Source of the DNA: Clostridia bacterium | Lineage (GTDB): Bacteria > Bacillota > Clostridia > Oscillospirales > Acutalibacteraceae | Direction: 5' to 3' | DNA length: 64,000 bases | NCBI GenBank assembly: GCA_017560255.1 | Contig: JAFYOI010000014.1 | Coordinates: 55,824-119,823 of the forward strand | Part shown: one piece after another, positions 26,105 through 34,684 of the stretch | Numbering within the stretch: the stretch's first letter is position 1 | Layout of the letters: each line of letters opens with the position of its first letter | Notes under the pieces: generated by a model | Told to the model about the DNA's origin: nothing | Database searches by the model: none | Seen by the model: only the letters and a program-made list of their open reading frames with translations | Program-made: the position numbers and the translations under genes

Positions 26105-27424
26105 TTATGCTCTGTCAGCGATGATTCCGTATGCGATTGCATCCTTGCGGAGTTGCTCACGGAAGTTCGGATGAGCGATTGCGATAAGAGCTTCCACTCT
26201 CTCCTTGATTGTTGTTCCGCGAAGATGCGCTGCACCGTACTCTGTTACAACGATGTCAACATCGTTTCTGGACAAAGATACGATTGCGCCGGGCTTCAGG
26301 ATCGGAACGATCTTGGAAACCTCTTCACGCTCACCTGTTGCCTTGTTCTTAACCATAGCGGTTGAGTAAAGAGCGATGATGGAACGTCCGTTCTTGGAGT
26401 TCTGAGCGCCAATTGCTGTGTCAGCCTGTCCGCCTGTACCACTGAACTGCTTGCTACCGATGGACTCGGAGCAGCACTGACCTGTGAGGTCGATTTCAAG
26501 AGTTGTATTGATAGAAACCATATTATCGTTCTTAGCAATAACGTACGGATCGTTTACGTAACCACCATCGAGAACGAGAACTGACGGGTTGTCATCAGCA
26601 TAATCATAGAGTTCCTGATTACCGAGCATAAATGTACAAACCATCTGGCCCTTATTAACCTGCTTGCACTTACCGTTGATTACGCCAAGTTTAGCAAGTT
26701 CAACCATTCCGCTTGTGAGCATCTCAGTGTGAACACCGAGGTTCTTCTTGCCCTTAAGGGAAGCAGCAACAGCGTTCGGGATACCGCCGATACCGAGCTG
26801 GATGCAGTCGCCGTCATTTACCATTTCAGCGATGATCTTACCGATCTTCTCATCCTTCTCTGTGAACGGAACGTCCGGAATTGTAGAAATCGGGTAATCA
26901 CACTCAATAAGATAATCAATATCATCAATGTGAATCTGAACGTCACCGAAAGTTCTCGGCATATTGGGGTTAATTTCGAGAATAGAAATATCAGCAGCCT
27001 CAATCATTTTTCTCTCATAGGTGTTACCTGTGGAAAGAGAAACGAAGCCATGCTTATCGGGCATTGATGCTGTACCAATGTATATATTGGGTTTAATGTG
27101 AGCAAGGCGCTTTGATCCTGCCAAGTGAAGATGGTTAGGAATAAAGGATGCTACACCCATATCATGAGCCTTTCTCATTGAGGGGCAATAGAACCAACCG
27201 TCAACGTTGAAAGACTTATTATATTCCGGATTCAAGAAAAACTCATAATTTCCCTGCGGGAGACAGTTGTTTACAGTAACGTTTGTTACTTTATCAGCGA
27301 TTGTGTGAAGTTCGGACATAAATGCGCGTGCTTCTGCAGCAGCAAGTCCTGTTACGATCTGGTCGTTGGACTTTACCATATCCAGCGCCTGCTGAACGGT
27401 AATAACCTTATTTTTGTAATCCAA
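26105..27424 (-). CDS. Acetyl-CoA hydrolase/transferase family CoA-transferase (butyryl-CoA:acetate or 4-hydroxybutyrate type)
   Basis: 439 residues of the But/AbfT/Cat2 family, which exchange CoA between acyl-CoA and acetate. The conserved GIGGIPNAVA loop is at about 211-220. The catalytic Glu that forms the glutamyl-CoA intermediate is Glu234 in GVHTEMLTSGM, and QFSGTGGQAD and EYGAAHLRGTTIKER complete the signature. Start is TTG at 27424 with GGAGG 8 bases upstream. In a butyrate pathway it would release butyrate from butyryl-CoA and recover acetyl-CoA. It sits between livJ and the KASIII-like gene. Exact acyl preference cannot be decided by eye. Confidence 0.9.
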   Translation of the reverse strand: MDYKNKVITVQQALDMVKSNDQIVTGLAAAEARAFMSELHTIADKVTNVTVNNCLPQGNYEFFLNPEYNKSFNVDGWFYCPSMRKAHDMGVASFIPNHLHLAGSKRLAHIKPNIYIGTASMPDKHGFVSLSTGNTYERKMIEAADISILEINPNMPRTFGDVQIHIDDIDYLIECDYPISTIPDVPFTEKDEKIGKIIAEMVNDGDCIQLGIGGIPNAVAASLKGKKNLGVHTEMLTSGMVELAKLGVINGKCKQVNKGQMVCTFMLGNQELYDYADDNPSVLVLDGGYVNDPYVIAKNDNMVSINTTLEIDLTGQCCSESIGSKQFSGTGGQADTAIGAQNSKNGRSIIALYSTAMVKNKATGEREEVSKIVPILKPGAIVSLSRNDVDIVVTEYGAAHLRGTTIKERVEALIAIAHPNFREQLRKDAIAYGIIADRA

Positions 27425-27479
27425 TTTGGATACCTCCAGTATTTTACATTTAAAGGGATAGCCTTTTTAAAAAAGTTTT

Positions 27480-27506
27480 AAAGGGACGGGCAGAGCCCGC
27501 CCCTTT
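27480..27506 (-). terminator. Hairpin between livJ and the CoA-transferase gene
   Basis: Near-perfect stem AAAGGGACGGGC / GCCCGCCCCTTT (one G-T type mismatch) with a 3-base loop, just after the livJ stop at 27541. The following minus-strand sequence has A's before T's. A partial terminator or mRNA-protecting hairpin that lets the binding protein be made in excess is a usual arrangement. Confidence 0.6.
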
Positions 27507-27540
27507 GTTTGAGGATTTATTAAGACTTATTAAATCTTAA

Positions 27541-28992
27541 TTATTTGATATCGTTGATGTCACCGGACTTCATGAAGTCGAGGAAGTTCTTCATACCAGC
27601 AGCCTCTTCGAATGCGTTACAAGCATCGTTGTTCTTGAGGAGTGACATGGTTGTTGTACCGATTCTGTAGCCATCAGCGTAATCGAGTGTAGAGTCACCT
27701 GTGGAGCTGGAGCCCATCTTGAGAACGATCTTCTCAGATTCCATAGCCTCAACGAAGTTTAAAGTTGTGATCTCTTTGCCTGCCTCAACGATTCTCTCAA
27801 GACCTTCGCAGAAGATAGTTGCAGAAATCCAACCAGCCATTGCGTAGGAGTTGTTGATTGTTTCGTTAGAGCCAGAGAAAGCCATAATGTCTTCGCAGAA
27901 TGCGAGGTAAGCCTCTACGTCAGTAGAAGACAACCAAGCGTTAGCGTAGATCGGGAACTTATTCTCTTCAGCAAGTGTATCGTAGTCAGCTTTGATGTCA
28001 GTAAGAGTCTGAGCAGCTGCTACAGAGTAAGTTGTGAATGCCGGCTTGAATACGCCGTTTGTGATCATAGCCTTGAGGATACTTACTACGCCCTTCTGGA
28101 TAGAAGCGATAACGATAGCATCACAATCTGCAACCTTAGTTACAGCAGGTGTGAAGTCAGCAGCGTCAGAAGTTGTCTCGGAGAGAACGCACTCGTAACC
28201 AGCGCCGAGAGCCTCGATCTGAGCCTTAGCACCGTCTCTAAGACCTACGCCAGCCTCGTCAGATGTGAAGATAACACCGATCTTCTTTGCATCCGGATAC
28301 TGCTCAAGGATTCTAGCAACGATGATTCTACCCTCTGTTGTGTAAATCGGCTGTACGGGGAAGAGTGTGGAACCGTTCTCGACAGCATCAGCCTCTGTGT
28401 TGAAGAGTGTGCCAACACCGGAAGCGAAGTAACAAGCGATAACGCCCTTCTCTTTGATGTAGTCGATTGTAGCACCTACTGTCGGAGAACCGAAGTGACC
28501 AACGAGTGCGAATACCTTATCTTCTTCTACAAGCTTCTTTGTGTAAGAAGAACCTGTAGCAGCGTCAAAGTTATCATCGTAGTGTGTGAACTCGATGTAG
28601 TAGCCCTTCTTGCCAGCAGCGAAGTCACCATCGATACCGCCGTTGAAGTTGATAGCGTTGATGTAAGCCTCGAGGCCCTGATTGAAGGGAACACCTACAG
28701 CAGCGAATGCACCTGTTGTAGCAGCGGTGTTACCGATTTTGATTGTGCCTTTGAAAGTTACTTCTCTGTCTTCCTTAGCGCCAATCTCGTAAGTTTCTGT
28801 GTTAACAGCGTAGTTAGAAATTGTTACTTTTCTCTCTTCGTTGATAACGCCATTGAGGTTACCCGGGTTTTCTGTTACAACTTTGTCAGTTGTTGTTGTG
28901 GTCTGGCCATCAGGCTTATCGCCGCAACCTACGAAGAGTGCAGCAACCATAATGAGAACCAATACCAAACTGAGAATTCTTTTGACTTTCAT
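27541..28992 (-). CDS. livJ: Branched-chain-amino-acid-type ABC transporter substrate-binding lipoprotein (LivJ family)
   Basis: Extracellular solute-binding lipoprotein of 483 residues, peripla-BP-6/LivJ type. Signal sequence with lipobox ending at Cys23 (LFVGC), then a Thr-rich linker. The mature domain has the family pattern GTIKIGNTAATTGAFAAVG, GLEAYINAINFNGGIDG, KLVEEDKVFALVGHFGSPT and VIFTSDEAGVGLRDGAK. GGAGGT and the Met at 28992 define the start; a frame five codons longer would translate the ribosome site. At 483 residues it is longer than Escherichia LivJ. Ligand unknown. The last Liv gene in transcript order. Confidence 0.92.
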   Translation of the reverse strand: MKVKRILSLVLVLIMVAALFVGCGDKPDGQTTTTTDKVVTENPGNLNGVINEERKVTISNYAVNTETYEIGAKEDREVTFKGTIKIGNTAATTGAFAAVGVPFNQGLEAYINAINFNGGIDGDFAAGKKGYYIEFTHYDDNFDAATGSSYTKKLVEEDKVFALVGHFGSPTVGATIDYIKEKGVIACYFASGVGTLFNTEADAVENGSTLFPVQPIYTTEGRIIVARILEQYPDAKKIGVIFTSDEAGVGLRDGAKAQIEALGAGYECVLSETTSDAADFTPAVTKVADCDAIVIASIQKGVVSILKAMITNGVFKPAFTTYSVAAAQTLTDIKADYDTLAEENKFPIYANAWLSSTDVEAYLAFCEDIMAFSGSNETINNSYAMAGWISATIFCEGLERIVEAGKEITTLNFVEAMESEKIVLKMGSSSTGDSTLDYADGYRIGTTTMSLLKNNDACNAFEEAAGMKNFLDFMKSGDINDIK

Positions 28993-29066
28993 TTGAATTA
29001 CCTCCATTTAATTTCGGTTTTTATTTTTATGATGCTTGTGCATCACAGCCGACTAATAAATAATTA

Positions 29067-29783
29067 TTATTCGCCACCGCCGAGATATGCTTCGACGAGG
29101 AGCGGGTTGGAAAGAAGTTCCTTTCCTGTGCCTTCCATTGAGATCTTACCAACTTCCAGAACGTATGCATAGTCTGCAATCTTCAAAGTCTGGAGAGCGT
29201 TCTGCTCAACGATGAGAACGGTTGTGCCCTCTTTCTGAATTTCCTGAATAATACGGAAAATTTCAGCAACGATAAGCGGAGCAAGACCCAAAGACGGCTC
29301 GTCAAGGAGAAGTACCTTCGGGCTAGCCATCAACGCTCTTGCGATAGCAAGCATCTGCTGCTCACCACCGGAGAGAGTTGAAGCAACCTGGGTCTTACGC
29401 TCGAGAAGAACAGGGAAATAGCGATATACACGGTCAAAGTTTGCCTGTATCTGCGCCTTGTCCTTCAAAGTGTAAGCACCTACGCGAAGATTCTCTTCAA
29501 CTGTAAGGTCGGGGAAAATAAGTCTTCCTTCGGGGGACTGAGCAATACCTGCTCTTGCGATCTTGTTTGCAGACCACTTGGTAATATCCTCACCGTAGAA
29601 TTCAACGGAACCGCCGGAAGCGGGAATAACACCGGAAATCTTCTTAAGTGTTGTTGTCTTGCCGGCACCGTTTGAACCAAGGAGAGCAACTACCTTGCCC
29701 TCGGGAACTGTAATGTTAATACCCTTCAAGGCTTCGATCAAGTAATAACTAACTTTTAAATCTTTAAGAACTAAAGCATCCAT
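29067..29783 (-). CDS. livF: ABC transporter ATP-binding protein LivF
   Basis: 238 residues, ATPase of the branched-chain amino acid-type importer. Walker A GSNGAGKTT (about 34-42), signature LSGGEQQMLAIARALM, Walker B VLLLDEPSLGLAP, switch His replaced as usual in LivF by VEQNA. Ends in the LivF hallmark EAYLGGGE. It starts 2 bases after livG and is followed 74 bases later by livJ; a small TGATGC/GCATCA hairpin (29030-29045) lies in that gap. Confidence 0.95.
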   Translation of the reverse strand: MDALVLKDLKVSYYLIEALKGINITVPEGKVVALLGSNGAGKTTTLKKISGVIPASGGSVEFYGEDITKWSANKIARAGIAQSPEGRLIFPDLTVEENLRVGAYTLKDKAQIQANFDRVYRYFPVLLERKTQVASTLSGGEQQMLAIARALMASPKVLLLDEPSLGLAPLIVAEIFRIIQEIQKEGTTVLIVEQNALQTLKIADYAYVLEVGKISMEGTGKELLSNPLLVEAYLGGGE

Positions 29784-29785
29784 TA

Positions 29786-31420
29786 TTAATCATCCGCCTT
29801 TCCGAGATATGCTTCCTGAACAGCCTCATTTTTCTGAATCTCTTCAGGTGTGCCGATTGCAAGCAATTTACCGAAGCAGATTGCGCAGATACGGTCACAA
29901 ACGTTATTTACGAAACGCATATCGTGCTCAACGAGCAAGATAGCACAATCGTATTCGTCACGAATGGTCTTAATGATATCGATAAGACCGATTGTTTCAG
30001 AATCGTTAAGACCTGCAGCCGGCTCATCGAGGATGATGAGTTTCGGGTCACTCATAAGAGTTCTTGCAAGTTCAACTTTCTTCATAACACCGTAAGGCTG
30101 GCCTGCAACGAACATATCCTTAATCTCGTAAAGACCGAGGCTCTTAAGGATACCTTCTGCCTTAGCACGAAGAGCATTTTCCTCTTTGTAAGCGTTGGGA
30201 AGGTGGAGCATTACGGACAAGAGGTCACTCTTAAATCTGATATGCGCACCCATCATAACGTTATCAATGATGGAAAGTGTCTTTGTAAGTTCAACGTTCT
30301 GGAACGTTCTTACCAAGCCCTTTGAAATGATGTTATGTGATTTCTGTCCAACAAGGTCTTCTACGTTACCCTTATTTGTTCTGAAGAGTACGGTACCCTC
30401 GTTCGGATGATAGAACTGTGTGATACAGTTAAATACAGTTGTTTTACCAGCACCGTTAGGACCGATAAGACCGTAGATCTCTTTCTCCTTAATGTCGAAT
30501 GAGAGGTCGTCAACTGCTTTAAGACCGCCGAAACGGATTGAGAGGTTCTTGATATCGAGTACAAGATCGCCGCTCATATCTTCAAGGGATTTCTCCTTAT
30601 TGCTTGCGATAATGTCTGCTTTTTCCTCTTTCAAGGTAGCAATTTCTTCATTAAGCGCTGCAATTCTGAGCTGGTACTTTTCAGCATTCTTTGCCTCGTA
30701 AGAAGCAATCTGAAGACCGAGTGCAGAAACTCTGTTGTCAATAACTTTAATTCTCTCAATTGTGCTGATCAAAGCGGATTCTTCTGCGCTACGGCCAGCG
30801 TTTCTGATTGCCTTAAATACTCCGAGGAGTGAAAGAGCAGAGATAAACACAGCAATAGCAAAGAAAAGAACAAGCCATGCAGCAGAGGGTGTTTTAATCT
30901 GGAAATAGTCAGACACTCTCTTGCTTACTTCAATCGGGAGGATCTCGTAGTTCTTGTTTGCAGATGTCACCATAACGATGCTCCAGATAGAACCAACAAT
31001 CAAACCGATGGAAGAAATAGCGGAAACGATAACGCCTGCCGGTCTGAGTTTCTTAAAGAAAGTGATGATAACACCAACGATAAGAAGTGCAAAAGCAGCA
31101 GTAAGCAAATAAGAAATCGTCTTATAAGTTGCAAACAATCCACCAAGCCACTCATACTCTGCAAGATACTCAGAGAACTCAACGCTCAAAGAGGAAGGAT
31201 CAGAGATGAAGTCAATAAGAGACTTGATGTATTCTTTTGTCCACAAGATTTTACCGGGCTGACCAATAAAATCAGATGCTTTCTCACTGTAAGCATAGAA
31301 TACATTGGAAAGCGGATTCATCTTTGCAATGAAAAGTCCGAGTGCTGTAAAAATGCTGAAGAACCAGAACACTAAGTTACGGTTGGGGGACTCTACAAAT
31401 TCAATTCTCTTAGTTTTCAT
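29786..31420 (-). CDS. livG: LivG-type ABC ATPase fused to an N-terminal membrane and coiled-coil region
   Basis: 544 residues, about twice the size of normal LivG (~255). The C-terminal 255 residues are a complete LivG. Walker A is GPNGAGKTT (320-328), the LivG-style signature is QPYGVMKKVELARTLM, Walker B LIILDEPAAGLND and the switch VEHDMRFV. The N-terminal ~280 residues are an extra module: TM segments at about 15-33, 103-121, 128-150 and 182-200, separated by a ~65-residue extracytoplasmic-looking loop. A charged coiled coil follows (about 215-275). The frame is continuous, with a good GAGGAGG site before the ATG at 31420 overlapping the livM end by 11 bases, so a start error is unlikely. 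Confidence 0.9.
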   Translation of the reverse strand: MKTKRIEFVESPNRNLVFWFFSIFTALGLFIAKMNPLSNVFYAYSEKASDFIGQPGKILWTKEYIKSLIDFISDPSSLSVEFSEYLAEYEWLGGLFATYKTISYLLTAAFALLIVGVIITFFKKLRPAGVIVSAISSIGLIVGSIWSIVMVTSANKNYEILPIEVSKRVSDYFQIKTPSAAWLVLFFAIAVFISALSLLGVFKAIRNAGRSAEESALISTIERIKVIDNRVSALGLQIASYEAKNAEKYQLRIAALNEEIATLKEEKADIIASNKEKSLEDMSGDLVLDIKNLSIRFGGLKAVDDLSFDIKEKEIYGLIGPNGAGKTTVFNCITQFYHPNEGTVLFRTNKGNVEDLVGQKSHNIISKGLVRTFQNVELTKTLSIIDNVMMGAHIRFKSDLLSVMLHLPNAYKEENALRAKAEGILKSLGLYEIKDMFVAGQPYGVMKKVELARTLMSDPKLIILDEPAAGLNDSETIGLIDIIKTIRDEYDCAILLVEHDMRFVNNVCDRICAICFGKLLAIGTPEEIQKNEAVQEAYLGKADD

Positions 31421-32513
31421 TTGAAGTTCCTCCTCCCATCGGGTTCATTCCTGCAGCCTGCATCTTTGCATAAAGTTTCTTTGCCTTACGCTTGTAATTC
31501 CACTTGATAATAGCAAACTTGAGTTTGATAAACAAAGCGATAATTCCGCCCGGCCAGAAAACAGAAACAACGATGATAAGAACACCGGACAAGATGTAGA
31601 TGAAGTTCTCAATACCCTGCCAGAGAGTCTTAAGCCACATATCTACAAGTGTGTACATAATAAATGTACCGATCAACGTACCTGAAATTGAACACAAACC
31701 ACCGATAATAACAACAGCGAAGAGGTTCAATGAGAGGAAGAGGAGCCACTTTGTCGGCGTTACGAAAGCAGTATTGGATGCAGTTGCATAGAATACACCT
31801 GCGATACCAACGTATGCAGTATTGATAGCAAATGCAAGCAAACGGTACTTTGTAAGGTTTACACCCATTGTCTGAGCAGCAGGCTCACTGCCGTTCATGG
31901 TGAGCATTGCTCTACCATAGTAACTCTTGAACAATCTGAGTGTGAAAATCATGATGATTGTAAGAACAATAATCATAAGGATAAGCATGTGCTTCTCTGT
32001 GAAAGGTACTTCTTCATTACCGAAAAGATACTTAAAAGGAAGTCTACCTGCTTTACCTTCGTCACCACCTGTGATGACCTTGAGTTTTGAGAAGATGTTT
32101 CTGAGCATCTCTGCGATTGCGAGAGTTGCGATAGCAAGGTACCAACCACTTACACGGCAAGCGATGAAACCAGTGAGCAAACCAACGATTACACAGAATG
32201 TAACGGATGCTACAAGCGCCATTATGAAGGACCAGTTAAGGTCAACCATAAAGAAGATTGTAAGGTAAGCACCAAGTCCCATAAAGCCTGCTGTACCGAG
32301 AGATACAAGTCCTGCGTAACCTAAGAGAAGGTTAATTCCGAGCGCTGCGATAGCGTAAGGAATGTGGTTACCACCGAGGAGCGCAACCTGTGATACAGAG
32401 AATACATCAAGGAGAACCAACGCGATGAATACGATACCGAAAGCAGCGTAACCAAAGTAGGGAAGGTTTCTCCAGAAAAGGGCGGTAAATTTATTCTTGT
32501 ACTGTGTCTGCAT
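31410..32513 (-). CDS. livM: Branched-chain amino acid ABC transporter permease LivM
   Basis: 367-residue membrane permease. The LivM pattern is clear: HIPYAIAALGINLLLGYAGLVSLGTAGFMGLGAY, the EAA-like cytoplasmic loop (YYGRAMLTMNGSEPAAQTMGVNLTKYRLLAFAINTAYVGIAGVF) and SISGTLIGTF. About 9 TM segments. A basic C-terminal tail (WNYKRKAKKLYAKMQAAG) extends past the last helix. Overlaps livG by 11 bases and lies 15 bases after livH. Regulation follows the fabG promoter. Confidence 0.93.
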   Translation of the reverse strand: MQTQYKNKFTALFWRNLPYFGYAAFGIVFIALVLLDVFSVSQVALLGGNHIPYAIAALGINLLLGYAGLVSLGTAGFMGLGAYLTIFFMVDLNWSFIMALVASVTFCVIVGLLTGFIACRVSGWYLAIATLAIAEMLRNIFSKLKVITGGDEGKAGRLPFKYLFGNEEVPFTEKHMLILMIIVLTIIMIFTLRLFKSYYGRAMLTMNGSEPAAQTMGVNLTKYRLLAFAINTAYVGIAGVFYATASNTAFVTPTKWLLFLSLNLFAVVIIGGLCSISGTLIGTFIMYTLVDMWLKTLWQGIENFIYILSGVLIIVVSVFWPGGIIALFIKLKFAIIKWNYKRKAKKLYAKMQAAGMNPMGGGTSNEN

Positions 32514-32528
32514 AAAAATCCACCCTCC

Positions 32529-33584
32529 TTAAACTTTCTTAACGATCTTTTTGCCGAACAAGCCCTGAGGTCTGATAAGCATAAGAACGAGAACGAATGC
32601 GTATGTGACAGCTTCAATGTAACTGCCGATCAAGTCGCCGCCGTAGAACTGAACGAGTGACTTGAACAATGCGATGATACACGCTGCGATAATCGGACCA
32701 TGGAAGGTCTCAAATCCGCCCAATACACAAGCAAGCAACGAGATAACCTGAATTGAGTTCATCAATGAGGTGTCAAGTGTTGTTGTAGGAGCGTACATGA
32801 GCGCTGCCAAAGTACCAACTGCTGCAGCAATAGCCCAAGATACCATCGTAATAATCGGTGTGGGAATACCCATCATACGAGCAACCATTTCGTTTGAAGC
32901 AGTTGCGCGAACAGAGAGACCCCACTTTGTCTTGATCAATGCTGTAAACATAATTGCGATGATAACAACGCAAATTGCAATGTTTGCAACGTAGGACCAA
33001 GCAACGTCTGCGCCGGCAATCTTTACAGTACCGGGAGCAAACTTGAAGAATCTGTACTGTCTTACGGAACCGAATACTGCGGTGGAAAGACCCAAGAATA
33101 CAGAAATCAAACCAAGAGTAATAATCTGCTTTGTGAGCGGATTGGAGTGTCTCGCTCTTGAAATGATGATTCTGTCAATAAGAACACCGATTACAATTGC
33201 ACAAATCATTGCAATGATTGCTGAAACGATAGCAACTGCCCAACCATAATAGCCATCCATATAGCCATCTTCGGTGTACTTAATGAACAACGAACTTATA
33301 GAACCAGGCTTTGCAATACCCAACGCCTCAGCAGCAGCCTCACAATCAGCGGGAGAAAGGCCAGCCGCTCTTGACGTCTCGTACGAAAGCATATACTTCT
33401 CAATGGGGTCAACAATCAATCCGGAAACCCAGGCACCAATGTAAGCGCCAAACGTGCTGATTGTACCCTGAGAGTAGTTTGTGGTGTCGGATGTTCTGTA
33501 AATAAGGATAATTCCAAGTGCCGCAAGAGCATAAATTCCACATGTATTAAGACCAGAGGCGATAATATTTATGAAAATTTGCAT
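32529..33584 (-). CDS. livH: Branched-chain amino acid ABC transporter permease LivH
   Basis: 351-residue inner-membrane permease, about 50 residues longer than usual LivH. N-terminal helix GLNTCGIYALAALGIILIYRTS followed by the TTNYSQGTISTFGAY motif. The extra length is a loop at about 55-115 rich in acidic residues. The EAA-type loop is LSVRATASNEMVARMMGIPTPI, and the C-terminus reads LIRPQGLFGKKIVKKV, the LivH hallmark. Its start is 2 bases after the stop of the KASIII-like gene. Confidence 0.93.
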   Translation of the reverse strand: MQIFINIIASGLNTCGIYALAALGIILIYRTSDTTNYSQGTISTFGAYIGAWVSGLIVDPIEKYMLSYETSRAAGLSPADCEAAAEALGIAKPGSISSLFIKYTEDGYMDGYYGWAVAIVSAIIAMICAIVIGVLIDRIIISRARHSNPLTKQIITLGLISVFLGLSTAVFGSVRQYRFFKFAPGTVKIAGADVAWSYVANIAICVVIIAIMFTALIKTKWGLSVRATASNEMVARMMGIPTPIITMVSWAIAAAVGTLAALMYAPTTTLDTSLMNSIQVISLLACVLGGFETFHGPIIAACIIALFKSLVQFYGGDLIGSYIEAVTYAFVLVLMLIRPQGLFGKKIVKKV

Positions 33585-33586
33585 AC

Positions 33587-34621
33587 TTACGCTTCACCCC
33601 ACTTAATGACGTTAGCAGACCAAACATAACCGATACCTGCAGCGATCATGCTGATAACTGTTCCGTCTTTTACCTTTCCTTCCTGCACTGCAAGATGCAA
33701 TGAGAGAATTTGGTCAACCTGTCCAACGTGGCCATAGTTTTCGAGATAAATTGACTGCTCGGGTTTAAGACCGAGGCTCTCAACCATGCTATCGTGGCCA
33801 GAACGCTTCATATGAAGAACTGCGAGGTAGCCGAGTTCGCTCTTGTCGATGCCAGCCTTCTCGAAGGACTTATCGATACATTTATACCAGTTGGGCATAG
33901 ATACTTCGTTAAGTCTGTTCTTCATTGCAACGGGATCGAGAAGTCTGAGAGACTTCATACCCTCTGCGAGATTTTCGGGTGTATACGGGTTAGCGATACC
34001 ACCGATTTCTACACCTGCTGTACGAGCAAGTGAACCGTCAGCGATGATATGTGAACCCAAAAGAAGATTCTTATTGTAATTCTTCTTCAAAATGATAGCT
34101 CCGCCGCCTGCAGAAAGATTGAACATCATGGACATATCTTTATCTGTATAGTCAACGAAGTCGCCGTTACGGTAACCACCAACAACCATAATTGTATCGA
34201 TTGTATCGTCTGCGATAAGCATATCTTTTGCAATCTTCATTGCAGATACACATGTACAGCAACGGTTCTGAACGTCAATACCCCACGCGTTTGTAGCACC
34301 AATGCGATCCTGGATGTACAAAGCGGAAGTTGTAAGCGGATATTCTTTCCACTCTTCACCGATGCAAAGGATTACGTCGATGTCAAGCGGATCTACGCCG
34401 GTATTCTTAAGGCAATCGAGAGCAGCCTTTGCGCCCATCTCCTGTGTACCGTCTTCCATTCCGGGACCCGGAATGCTCTTTTCAACGATACCAAGTTTCT
34501 TAGCAACTGCCTCTTCAGACCATATTCCGTTCGTTGCAGCAGCGATTTCTGCCGCTGTCATTCTGTGCTCCGGAATATAAATACCGGTACCTACGATACC
34601 AACATTAATTTTTTCGCACAT
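33587..34621 (-). CDS. KASIII-like (FabH-family) condensing-enzyme homologue 2, altered triad
   Basis: 344 residues from the ATG at 34621 (a GTG three codons earlier is the alternative). FabH-type fold: VGIVGTGIYIPEHRMTAAEI, CIGEEWKEYPLTTSALYIQ, then the nucleophile region DVQNRCCTCVSAM. The catalytic Cys aligns with the first Cys of CCTC (Cys121 from this start). The His of PHQAN is kept in VLHMKRSGHD, but the Asn of GNT is replaced by His in NYGHVGQVD. FabH homologues with this Asn changed (CerJ-type) do acyl transfer rather than Claisen condensation. It sits between fabG and livH. Only distantly similar to the first KASIII-like protein, so they may pair or act on different thioesters. Confidence 0.85.
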   Translation of the reverse strand: MCEKINVGIVGTGIYIPEHRMTAAEIAAATNGIWSEEAVAKKLGIVEKSIPGPGMEDGTQEMGAKAALDCLKNTGVDPLDIDVILCIGEEWKEYPLTTSALYIQDRIGATNAWGIDVQNRCCTCVSAMKIAKDMLIADDTIDTIMVVGGYRNGDFVDYTDKDMSMMFNLSAGGGAIILKKNYNKNLLLGSHIIADGSLARTAGVEIGGIANPYTPENLAEGMKSLRLLDPVAMKNRLNEVSMPNWYKCIDKSFEKAGIDKSELGYLAVLHMKRSGHDSMVESLGLKPEQSIYLENYGHVGQVDQILSLHLAVQEGKVKDGTVISMIAAGIGYVWSANVIKWGEA

Positions 34622-34684
34622 TTTAAACACGAACCTCTCTGTTTGAATTTAAGATGTTACTTAAACCTTGCGGTCTAAATAATA

